DNA from: Candidatus Syntropharchaeum sp.
GTDB lineage: Archaea > Halobacteriota > Syntropharchaeia > Alkanophagales > Methanospirareceae
Direction: 5' to 3'
NCBI GenBank assembly: GCA_016782355.1
Contig: JADHYP010000021.1
Coordinates: 1-12,392 of the forward strand
DNA: 12,392 bases
The position numbers and the translations under genes were made by a program. Shown piece by piece: positions 7,120 through 12,349 of this stretch. The notes beneath the pieces are model-generated. The model made no database searches. It was given only the letters and a program-made list of their open reading frames with translations, and had not been told where the DNA came from. The first letter of the stretch is position 1, and each line of letters opens with the position of its first letter.

Positions 7120-7192
7120 AGCCCGGTAGTGTAGAGGTCAATCATCCGAGGCCCTGGACCTTGAGACGGCGGTTCGAATCCGTCCCGGGCTA
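7120..7192 (+). tRNA. tRNA-Gln (anticodon CUG)
   Basis: A 73-nt cloverleaf with no intron and no encoded CCA. The acceptor AGCCCGG (7120-7126) pairs fully with CCGGGCT (7185-7191); the discriminator is A. The D-arm begins GTGT and ends TCAT, with a U-U mismatch at its inner pair. The anticodon stem is CGAGG/CCTTG with one G-U. The seven-base loop is CCCTGGA, giving anticodon CTG at 7154-7156. The T-arm has a 5-bp stem and loop TTCGAAT. The A1-U72 acceptor and A73 agree with archaeal tRNA-Gln. Position 33 is C, where nearly all tRNAs have U. The next gene starts 18 nt downstream. Confidence 0.93.
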
Positions 7193-7210
7193 TCTTTAGT
7201 GCCGGGTAAA

Positions 7211-7807
7211 ATGCCGATGAAAACGAGCGAAACGGAAATAAAGCATCTTTTGATAGCATGGCTCGCTATTTCTTTTGCGTTTACCGTGCTAATCAAACGC
7301 CGGACGGATTTGGGCTCTGGACTAATTTGGCCTGAGGTATTTATTATTTCCGCAGTTACCGTTGGCTTCGCATTCATATTCCATGAACTCGCTCATAAAG
7401 TAGTTGCGCAGAGATATGGCGCATGGTCTGAGTTCCGGATGGCGCCTTTTATGCTGCTCGTGGCAATACTAACAGCTTTTATGGGCTTCATATTTGCAGC
7501 ACCCGGTGCCGTTATGATATTCAGTCCGTATCTCACGAGAGAAGAAAATGGTAAGATAGCGATAGCAGGACCGATGACGAACGTGGCATTGGCTTTTCTT
7601 TTCTTACCGCTCACTTTTTATTCCGGTATGCTAAAGCAAATAGGTGATTTTGGAGTGATGATAAACGCATTGCTTGCCGTTTTCAATATGATCCCGATTA
7701 GCGTATTGGATGGGAAGAAGGTGTTAGCATGGGATAGGCGAGTGTATAGTGTTGCGTTAGGAATTGCGATTATTGTGTTGATGATGAGTATGATAGTGAG
7801 AGGGTAA
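7211..7807 (+). CDS. Site-2-protease-type (M50) membrane metalloprotease
   Basis: A 198-residue integral membrane zinc protease of the M50 family. The signature FHELAH (HExxH, about 58-62) supplies two zinc ligands and the catalytic glutamate. The matching FNMIPISVLDG motif near 158-168 carries the third ligand, D167. Several hydrophobic segments surround these (about 12-27, 44-57, 80-100, 123-138, 150-166, 181-195). This is a short, core-only member without PDZ or CBS domains. Family members cleave substrates inside the membrane; the substrate here is unknown. Start choice is uncertain: ATG 7211, ATG 7217 or GTG 7199 are all in frame and none has a Shine-Dalgarno sequence. The gene follows the tRNA by 18 nt and precedes the HEPN gene by 3 nt. 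Confidence 0.88.
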   Translation: MPMKTSETEIKHLLIAWLAISFAFTVLIKRRTDLGSGLIWPEVFIISAVTVGFAFIFHELAHKVVAQRYGAWSEFRMAPFMLLVAILTAFMGFIFAAPGAVMIFSPYLTREENGKIAIAGPMTNVALAFLFLPLTFYSGMLKQIGDFGVMINALLAVFNMIPISVLDGKKVLAWDRRVYSVALGIAIIVLMMSMIVRG

Positions 7808-7810
7808 CCA

Positions 7811-8203
7811 ATGGAAAGAAGTAAAGATTGGATAGACGAAGCAGAAGGAGATTTGGAGCATGCCAAAAGCGACACTGAGCGGGGCTATTATAATTGGGCA
7901 TGTTTCTCAGCACAGCAAGCCGCGGAAAAAGCTGTAAAAGCAGTATTTCAGAAGTTAGGAGCCGAAGCATGGGGACATTCCGTGGCTGATTTGCTAACTG
8001 AGTTATCTGAGAAACATAATATCACAGAGGAATTAATTAATGCGGCTTTGGAACTGGATAAAGCTTATATTCCTGCGAGATATCCAAATGCTCATCCTTC
8101 TGGCTCGCCAAGGAGGAAATACACAAAAGAGGAGGCAAATAGGCTTGTTGGACATGCAGATAAAATCGTCCGGTTCTGTTCGGGTCTTCTATCCAAAATA
8201 TGA
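7811..8203 (+). CDS. HEPN domain protein, probable RNase toxin of a HEPN/MNT pair
   Basis: A 130-residue all-helical HEPN protein (PF05168 type). The N-terminal helix (DWIDEAEGDLEHAK) and the YYNWACFSAQQAAEKAVKA helix pair are characteristic. The Rx4H motif of HEPN ribonucleases is present as R90-YPNA-H95. In studied HepT/MntA systems this motif cuts RNA and is silenced when the partner nucleotidyltransferase attaches AMP to a tyrosine two residues after the histidine. Here that position is serine (HPS); Y86 and Y91 are the nearest tyrosines. The following nucleotidyltransferase gene overlaps by 50 nt, supporting a two-gene toxin-antitoxin unit. It sits 3 nt after the M50 gene, within the tRNA-led cluster. 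Confidence 0.88.
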   Translation: MERSKDWIDEAEGDLEHAKSDTERGYYNWACFSAQQAAEKAVKAVFQKLGAEAWGHSVADLLTELSEKHNITEELINAALELDKAYIPARYPNAHPSGSPRRKYTKEEANRLVGHADKIVRFCSGLLSKI

Positions 8204-8498
8204 TACGGGATGGCTCGTTCAGGAGATAAGGAAAAAAATAGAAGAGCTAAATGAGAAACTTTCTACTTCTATGGTTGTCTTATTTGGTTCTTTTGCTAAG
8301 GGAAACTATACAGTAGCAAGCGATGTGGACCTGCTTGTGGTGTACAAAGGCGAGGAAAAGGAAGATGCATACGCCATCGTAAAAAGTATCCTCGATATAC
8401 CCCGCCTGGAACCACACGTGTATTCTGAGCGGGAATACGAGGATATGAAAGGTGTAATTAGCAAGATGATAGAGGGTGGAATCGTGATAGGATTATGA
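8154..8498 (+). CDS. Minimal nucleotidyltransferase (MntA-like), probable antitoxin of the HEPN protein
   Basis: A 114-residue MNT-family protein. The polymerase-beta-type active site is clear: VVLFGSFAKG (41-50) followed by SDVDLL (56-61), with D57 and D59 as metal-binding aspartates. The usual ending PHVYSEREYEDMKG...GGIVIGL is also present. In known pairs such proteins add AMP to the HEPN toxin and neutralise it. The frame is open further upstream, but the extra residues lie inside the HEPN gene and look non-coding. ATG 8154 is chosen because the conserved part begins soon after (VRVFYPKYDTGWL, 9-21). No good Shine-Dalgarno sequence precedes it, so translational coupling to the HEPN gene is likely. 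Its stop overlaps the moaA start (ATGA). Confidence 0.87.
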   Translation: MQIKSSGSVRVFYPKYDTGWLVQEIRKKIEELNEKLSTSMVVLFGSFAKGNYTVASDVDLLVVYKGEEKEDAYAIVKSILDIPRLEPHVYSEREYEDMKGVISKMIEGGIVIGL

Positions 8499-9457
8499 AA
8501 AGAGAAAAAGAGCGATTAATAGACGATTACGGTAGAGAGATAAGGAGCTTGCGGTTTTCACTCACGAAGCGGTGTAACTTGAACTGCATTTATTGTCATA
8601 ACGAAGGAGAAGGAAGAAGAGGGGGAAGTGTAGAAATAAGTGCCGAGCTTGTAATAGAGATAGCAAGAGTGGCATCCGCGTATTTTGACATAAGGCGAAT
8701 AAAATTCTCGGGTGGCGAGCCGTTGATGCGAGATGACCTCGTGGAGATAGTGCGAGGCATGAGAGATTTTGAAGACGACATATCAGTAACTACAAATGGC
8801 ACGTTATTGAAAAAATATGCGGCTGAACTTGCAGATGCGGGACTGGACAGGGTGAACGTCAGCCTGGATTCGCTTAAAGAGGAGAGATACGATTTCATCA
8901 CTTCTTCGAGAAACAATCTTCCAAAAGTGATTGATGGCATATACAGTGCGATTGATGCAGGTCTTACGTCGCTCAAGCTGAACACGGTTCTCCTGAAAGG
9001 AATAAACGAGGATGAGGTAGTTAGCATGATAGGTTTCGTGCGTGAGTGCAATAAAAGAGGAGGTGGGGAGGTGGCAATCCTGCAGCTAATAGAGATGATT
9101 CCTTCTTTTAACCATGAGCACTTACAGGGCTTGCGGATGCTGAATTATAAAGCGGACTTTTATGAGGTCGAAGCGGAACTCAAATCGAAAGCGTCGGCTA
9201 TAAAAACGAGAGAGTTGCAGCGCAGGAGGAAATATTTTGTGGATGGCGTAGAAGTAGAGGTTGTTCATCCGATAGATAACACGGAGTTCTGTGCGAATTG
9301 CTCCCGGTTAAGAATAACGTCCGAAGGAAAGATAAAGCCATGTTTGCTGAGAAATGATAATCTCGTTCCCGTAGAGAGCGTGGACGAGAAGCACATAGTA
9401 AACAAATTGAAGTTGGCGATGAAGTATAGAGAGCCGTTTTTTGGTAAAAGGGATTGA
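8495..9457 (+). CDS. moaA: GTP 3',8-cyclase (molybdenum cofactor biosynthesis protein A)
   Basis: A radical-SAM enzyme that, with MoaC, converts GTP to cyclic pyranopterin monophosphate, the first step of molybdopterin synthesis. It supplies the tungsten/molybdenum enzymes common in these archaea. The 320-residue protein has the N-terminal CxxxCxxC cluster motif (C27, C31, C34), a GGEP motif (73-76), VTTNGT (98-103) and NVSLDSL. The second cluster motif is C266, C269 and C283 (FCANCSRLR...KPCLL), the hallmark that separates MoaA from other radical-SAM proteins. The C terminus ends FFGKRD and lacks the terminal Gly-Gly of bacterial enzymes. Its start overlaps the MNT stop by 4 nt, implying coupled translation. 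No other moa/moe gene is in the window. Confidence 0.94.
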   Translation: MKREKERLIDDYGREIRSLRFSLTKRCNLNCIYCHNEGEGRRGGSVEISAELVIEIARVASAYFDIRRIKFSGGEPLMRDDLVEIVRGMRDFEDDISVTTNGTLLKKYAAELADAGLDRVNVSLDSLKEERYDFITSSRNNLPKVIDGIYSAIDAGLTSLKLNTVLLKGINEDEVVSMIGFVRECNKRGGGEVAILQLIEMIPSFNHEHLQGLRMLNYKADFYEVEAELKSKASAIKTRELQRRRKYFVDGVEVEVVHPIDNTEFCANCSRLRITSEGKIKPCLLRNDNLVPVESVDEKHIVNKLKLAMKYREPFFGKRD

Positions 9458-9472
9458 ATTAGGAGTGAGTGA

Positions 9473-9658
9473 GTGAGTAAAGTAAAGATGGAAGAGAAAA
9501 TGGAAGTAGAAGTGGAGATAGTTGTGGATAAGGAAGAGATAGTAGTAAACGAGTTCGTGCAAAACGTAATAGGGAAAGCGATTGCGGGTGCGGTTTCTGT
9601 GTTAAAGGGCGTGAATGAGGAGTGGGGAGAGATGGAGATAAAAGTGAGGAGGAAATGA
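9473..9658 (+). CDS. Small conserved-looking protein of unknown function
   Basis: A 61-residue acidic/basic protein lying 15 nt after moaA. An AGGAGTGA Shine-Dalgarno sequence (9461-9468) is correctly spaced for the GTG start at 9473. An internal ATG (9488) would remove five residues. The sequence alternates hydrophobic and charged residues at the start (MEVEVEIVVDKEEIVV), probably beta strands. A helix follows (NEFVQNVIGKAIAGAVSVLKGV), then EEWGEMEIKVRRK. It resembles small archaeal proteins of the pattern V-x-N-x-FVQ...LKGV-x-x-x-W-x-x-x-EIK that I recall without a named family. The strong ribosome binding site and ATGA overlap with the next gene support real expression. Confidence 0.7.
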   Translation: MSKVKMEEKMEVEVEIVVDKEEIVVNEFVQNVIGKAIAGAVSVLKGVNEEWGEMEIKVRRK

Positions 9659-9852
9659 AGAATATGACAGGAGTTGCTCCTGCTTTAGCAGTTGTTCTAT
9701 TGGCAGCAGTTACGGTCGGAGTTGTCACAACAGCATATTATGGAATCTCCAGTTTAACAAGTGAGACTCAAGCTGGAACATCAAGTTCAATAGGGCATGA
9801 GTTTGATGTGAGGGGTCAAAAGGCTTTGTTGCAACCCAACTTTATTAAATAA
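9655..9852 (+). CDS. Short type IV pilin-like membrane protein, possibly truncated
   Basis: A 65-residue product. After MKNM, the segment TGVAPALAVVLLAAVTVGVV resembles the conserved N terminus of archaeal type IV pilins and archaellins. There a class III signal peptide is cleaved before a hydrophobic assembly helix. The usual lysine or arginine before the glycine is replaced by threonine. The hydrophobic helix (about 6-33) is followed by only about 30 residues rather than a full beta-rich pilin domain, so the gene may be a remnant or a minor pilin. Start choice: ATG 9655 overlaps the preceding stop; ATG 9664 has better spacing from the GGAGG at 9648-9652. It ends the tightly packed gene run. 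Confidence 0.6.
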   Translation: MKNMTGVAPALAVVLLAAVTVGVVTTAYYGISSLTSETQAGTSSSIGHEFDVRGQKALLQPNFIK

Positions 9853-9881
9853 CAAAAACCAAAATATAATTTGTGAGGAAA

Positions 9882-10118
9882 ATGAAAAACAAAATAGAAT
9901 CTGACCTAAGATTAGATGATAAAACTTTTGAAGAGATGAGAGAAGAACTAACAAAAAAATATCTGGGGAAATGGGTGACTATTTTTAGAAGTAAGGTGGT
10001 TTCGATTGGAGAAACCTATGATGAATCAGCGAGAAAAGCCATGCAAAAATATGGAGAAAAGCCAATGGTAACGAGGCATGTTGTTCCAGAAGGAGAGGAA
10101 AGATATTGGATATTATGA
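9882..10118 (+). CDS. DUF5678-like small protein
   Basis: A 78-residue cytoplasmic protein. An N-terminal charged helical region (1-26) precedes a compact domain: YLGKWVTIFRSKVVSIGETY (27-46), a helix DESARKAMQKYG, then VTRHVVPEGEERYWIL. The GKWVxIxxxKVVxxGxxxxE pattern matches DUF5678. The function of the family is unknown. ATG 9882 is used; an in-frame GTG at 9873 would add three residues. An AT-rich TTATTAAATAA upstream (9842-9852) could be its TATA element. Its stop overlaps the ATG of the retropepsin-like ORF, so the two are translationally coupled. Pairing of such a protein with an aspartic-protease-like gene is a recurrent arrangement as far as I recall. Confidence 0.7.
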   Translation: MKNKIESDLRLDDKTFEEMREELTKKYLGKWVTIFRSKVVSIGETYDESARKAMQKYGEKPMVTRHVVPEGEERYWIL

Positions 10119-10294
10119 GATTTGATAACAACACGCCGATTGGACTAATAAAGATTAGAGGACCTCTTGGTGAAAGGGAAATTGAAGCAACCATAGACAC
10201 AGGAGCTTTCAAATCTTTTGGCAGAGATATATTAGAGAACTTTAAGCTGACAATTAACTTTAAAGATAAAGAATTTGAAATCGAGGATTGTTGA
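10115..10294 (+). pseudogene. Retropepsin-like aspartic protease with the central domain missing
   Basis: A 59-residue ORF. It begins PIGLIKIRGPLGEREIEATI and contains the active-site triad DTGA at 28-31, as in single-domain retropepsin-like proteins of about 110-125 residues. It then jumps directly to FGRDILENFKLTINFKDK, which matches the C-terminal hydrophobic-hydrophobic-Gly-x-D segment of the same fold. About 50-60 residues that would form the flap and central strands are absent. I infer an in-frame internal deletion: the two ends are well preserved and the frame is kept to the stop. Without the flap it should be inactive. It overlaps the DUF5678 stop by 4 nt. A TTG start at 10106 is possible but less likely. 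Confidence 0.65.
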
Positions 10295-10323
10295 AATTTT
10301 ATTTTTATGCTTAGAATAACGAC

Positions 10324-10929
10324 ATGGTAAAACAAACAGCCTTGAAAAGCGACAGATTTTATAAAGAAGCGAAAAAAGAAGGTTACAGGTCTCGTTCCGC
10401 ATTTAAACTGCTGCAAATAGTCAACAAGTTCGAGTTGATAAAAGAGGGTGACGTTGTCGTTGACCTGGGTGCTGCCCCCGGGGGTTGGTCACAGGTTGCA
10501 AAAGTGTTAGTCGGCGAGAAGGGTGTGGTAATAAGCGTGGATTTGCAGCGTATAGAAAAAATAGAAGACGTAGTGATAATAAAAAGTGACATAACGAAAG
10601 AAGAGGAGACTGTAACGGCCATCAAAGATTTAATGAAAGGAAGAGACGCTGTGAATGTCGTGATTTCTGACGCATCGCCAAAGTTGTCCGGGAATAGAGA
10701 TTACGACCATTTCCGCTCTTCTGAACTGAGCACGTCAGCGTTGAACATTGCCTCTGCGCTTTTAATGAAAAATGGTAACTTCGTTGCGAAAATATTTCAA
10801 GGAGCTTATTACGATAAATTTTATAGGGCTGTGAAGGAGAAGTTCAGGTATGCGAGGGCGTATTCGCCGGAAGCGTCGAGGAAACGGAGTGCCGAGGTTT
10901 ACGTAATAGGAAAAAAGTTCTTTTGGTAA
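10324..10929 (+). CDS. rlmE: 23S rRNA (uridine-2'-O)-methyltransferase, RlmE/FtsJ family
   Basis: Methylates the ribose of a conserved uridine in the A-loop of large-subunit rRNA (U2552 in E. coli numbering) using S-adenosylmethionine. The 201-residue protein is the usual RrmJ/FtsJ length. It opens with DRFYKEAKKEGYRSRSAFKL and has the SAM-binding motif VVDLGAAPGGWSQVA (45-59). The K-D-K-E catalytic tetrad is complete: K28, D116 (SDASP), K156 (AKIFQG) and E191 (RSAEVYV). No TRAM domain is attached, unlike some archaeal homologues. No Shine-Dalgarno sequence precedes the ATG. The AT-rich AATTTTATTTTTA (10295-10307) suggests a promoter giving a short-leader or leaderless mRNA. Another RNA methyltransferase gene follows immediately. 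Confidence 0.93.
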   Translation: MVKQTALKSDRFYKEAKKEGYRSRSAFKLLQIVNKFELIKEGDVVVDLGAAPGGWSQVAKVLVGEKGVVISVDLQRIEKIEDVVIIKSDITKEEETVTAIKDLMKGRDAVNVVISDASPKLSGNRDYDHFRSSELSTSALNIASALLMKNGNFVAKIFQGAYYDKFYRAVKEKFRYARAYSPEASRKRSAEVYVIGKKFFW

Positions 10930-10931
10930 AG

Positions 10932-10957
10932 CTTTTCTTTCTAAGAAAAGGTTTTTT
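10932..10957 (+). terminator. Hairpin plus T6 run directly at the trm5 start codon
   Basis: CTTTTCTT and AAGAAAAG form an 8-bp stem with a 3-nt TCT loop, followed by G and six Ts. It has the form of an intrinsic terminator for rlmE. The T-run ends at the base before the trm5 ATG, so the element also occupies the place of a ribosome binding site for trm5. Confidence 0.55.
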
Positions 10958-11833
10958 ATGAAGCTAAAAGAAGCTTTGAAGGATGCGTTAGACGAAAACG
11001 AGCTAACTAAACTGATAAAATCTTATGACGTTATCGGTGACATAATCATCATAAAGAATCATCCTGAGTTAGAATCGAAGAAGGAAATTATTGCAGAAGC
11101 ACTTCGTAGGTGTTATCCGAGGGTGAGAACCATTGCCGCAGTTCCTCTTTATGCTCATACGGACGAGCTATACCGAACAAGGGATTTGGAAGTAATTTGG
11201 GGAGATGAGGACATGGAAACTACGCATAAAGAGAGCGGATGCAGTTTCAAAGTAAACCTGAAGCAGGTTTTTTTCTCACCTCGTCTTTCACACGAGAGGA
11301 TGCGGGTTGCCAAAAAAGTTTTACCGGACGAGAGAATAATAAACATGTTTTCGGGCGTAGGCTGCTTCTCTATCGTGATAGCGAAGATGCAACCGCGGAC
11401 GAAGATTTATTCCATTGACGTGAATCCGTATGCGGTTGAATACATGAAAGCGAATGTGAGATTGAACAAGGTGGAGGGGAAAGTGATACCGGTTCCCGGA
11501 GATGCAAGCGAAGAACTGGAGAAGTTAGAAGGCGTTGCGGATCGTGTGCTCATGCCACTGCCGGAACAGGCGTATTCTTTTTTGACATTAGCCGTAAGAG
11601 GTTTGAAATTGGATAAAGGAGGTGCAAGAGGCGTGATACATTATTACGACGTTTCTACGGGAAGAAAAGGTGATGGTTTATTTAATGTGCCGTTAGAGAG
11701 GGCAAGAGATATTGTTTCTTCGGCTTTCGGCGACTCATTGAGAATAGAAGTGGAAGAGAAGAGGATTGTGCGTTCTGTTGCACCACGGAAATATCACGTG
11801 GTTTTGGATTTGCGTGTCGTGCGGATGAGATGA
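10958..11833 (+). CDS. trm5: tRNA (guanine37-N1)-methyltransferase, Trm5 family
   Basis: Forms m1G at position 37, beside the anticodon, using S-adenosylmethionine; this prevents +1 frameshifting. The 291-residue protein has an N-terminal helical region and DVIGDIIIIKN (24-34), typical of archaeal Trm5. The VFFSPRLSHERMRV segment (104-117) precedes the Rossmann core NMFSGVGCFSI (129-139), with SIDVNPYAVEY (152-162). MPLPEQAYSFL (199-209) corresponds to the NPPY-like motif IV; the MPLPE form fits Trm5b rather than wyosine enzyme Taw2 or exocyclic N-methyltransferases. VIHYYDV follows. The short length lacks the D1 domain of Trm5a/Trm5c, though subfamily assignment is tentative. There is no Shine-Dalgarno sequence; a hairpin and T-run immediately precede the ATG. 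Confidence 0.9.
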   Translation: MKLKEALKDALDENELTKLIKSYDVIGDIIIIKNHPELESKKEIIAEALRRCYPRVRTIAAVPLYAHTDELYRTRDLEVIWGDEDMETTHKESGCSFKVNLKQVFFSPRLSHERMRVAKKVLPDERIINMFSGVGCFSIVIAKMQPRTKIYSIDVNPYAVEYMKANVRLNKVEGKVIPVPGDASEELEKLEGVADRVLMPLPEQAYSFLTLAVRGLKLDKGGARGVIHYYDVSTGRKGDGLFNVPLERARDIVSSAFGDSLRIEVEEKRIVRSVAPRKYHVVLDLRVVRMR

Positions 11834-11866
11834 ACCGGAGGATAGGGAGAAATGGTAAAAAAGCAG

Positions 11867-12079
11867 TAAGCTGTTGAGGGATAGATTTCCGCAGCTTAAA
11901 GGGTGATGCCCTGAGCATTTGTGGGCGCCAAGTTGCTACCATGAATCCGTAGGGCAAGGCTGGGAAGTGGTGGAGAAGTATATATCGGGGCAGAAGAATT
12001 ACGAGAAGATAGGTACTGTACCGGTGGTTGTGATAGATGAAGAAAAGGAAAACTTAGAGCGCACAAAACCTGGTACATA
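11867..12079 (+). pseudogene. Decayed protein-coding remnant
   Basis: No intact ORF is present, but pieces read like protein in different frames. The frame ending at 12077-12079 gives WAPSCYHESVGQGWEVVEKY and then YEKIGTVPVVVIDEEKENLE before its stop; no ATG begins it. In another frame just upstream, LLRDRFPQLKG runs to a stop. The TVPVVVID part looks like a beta strand with turn, and WAPSC loosely recalls the thioredoxin-like WAPxC active-site region, although the second cysteine is absent. I infer a gene broken by frameshifts and stops; identity is not established. A structured RNA is an alternative for 11900-11970, but no known RNA class was recognised. Confidence 0.35.
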
Positions 12080-12123
12080 ACGCTTTATAACAAACTTTTT
12101 GGAGGAAAGCATCAATAAAAAAT

Positions 12124-12140
12124 CGAAAAGCTTTTATATA
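12124..12140 (+). promoter_or_regulatory. Strong BRE/TATA promoter for a candidate non-coding RNA
   Basis: CGAAAAGCTTTTATATA combines a near-consensus archaeal BRE (CGAAAA) with TTTATATA. It is the best promoter match in the window. Transcription is predicted to begin near 12161-12164 on the plus strand, but no ORF of any length follows. Confidence 0.7.
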
Positions 12141-12160
12141 CCGGTGATAAAAATGTAGTT

Positions 12161-12320
12161 TAAGTCGTCGGCACTCGTGCTTAAGTACAGGCCCTGTACT
12201 TAAGTACGGGGTATAGGTGACTGCTTTATAACCTCATGCTCGCTGAGTCCGTCTATCAATTTATTATATTCTCAGCGAGTGTGAGTCGAAAAAAAATGCC
12301 CCCCAATTTATTGGGGGGTT
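12161..12320 (+). ncRNA. Candidate structured non-coding RNA with two long hairpins
   Basis: Behind the BRE/TATA element lies a stretch without coding potential but with strong folding. Hairpin 1 (12174-12210) has a stem of about 17 bp with two G-U pairs and a 3-nt loop; its core contains the 12-bp palindrome GTACTTAAGTAC. Hairpin 2 (12233-12285) has a 15-bp stem with two G-U pairs, built on CTCGCTGAG/CTCAGCGAG, and a 23-nt A/U-rich loop. The 22 nt between them include GGTGACTGC. The 3' end is uncertain: after hairpin 2 comes an A8 run, then the C6/G6 hairpin at 12299-12318. It does not show the features I would expect of RNase P RNA, SRP RNA, box C/D or H/ACA guides. Function unknown. Confidence 0.5.
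12289..12318 (-). terminator. Intrinsic-type terminator for the convergent minus-strand gene
   Basis: CCCCCCAA and TTGGGGGG form an 8-bp stem with a TTTA loop (12299-12318). Reading on the minus strand, the stem is followed by GCA and eight Ts (12289-12296), about 30 nt after the stop codon of the gene at the right edge. On the plus strand only a short TTAT follows, so it is asymmetric but may also stop plus-strand transcription. Confidence 0.65.
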
Positions 12321-12349
12321 ATAACTTCGGTCTTCAGCAAATACTATTT

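Noticed and set aside
8040..8153. Upstream extension of the nucleotidyltransferase frame
   Set aside because: These codons lie inside the well-supported HEPN gene and encode no recognisable part of the MNT fold.
11900..11990. Known riboswitch in the region after trm5
   Set aside because: GGTGATGCCC and nearby G/C runs superficially recall fluoride or cofactor riboswitches, but the conserved cores do not line up and no gene follows.
12161..12320. Assignment of the candidate RNA to RNase P, SRP, box C/D or H/ACA RNA
   Set aside because: The expected conserved cores (RNase P conserved regions, SRP helix 8 motif, paired C and D boxes, ACA at the 3' end) are not seen.
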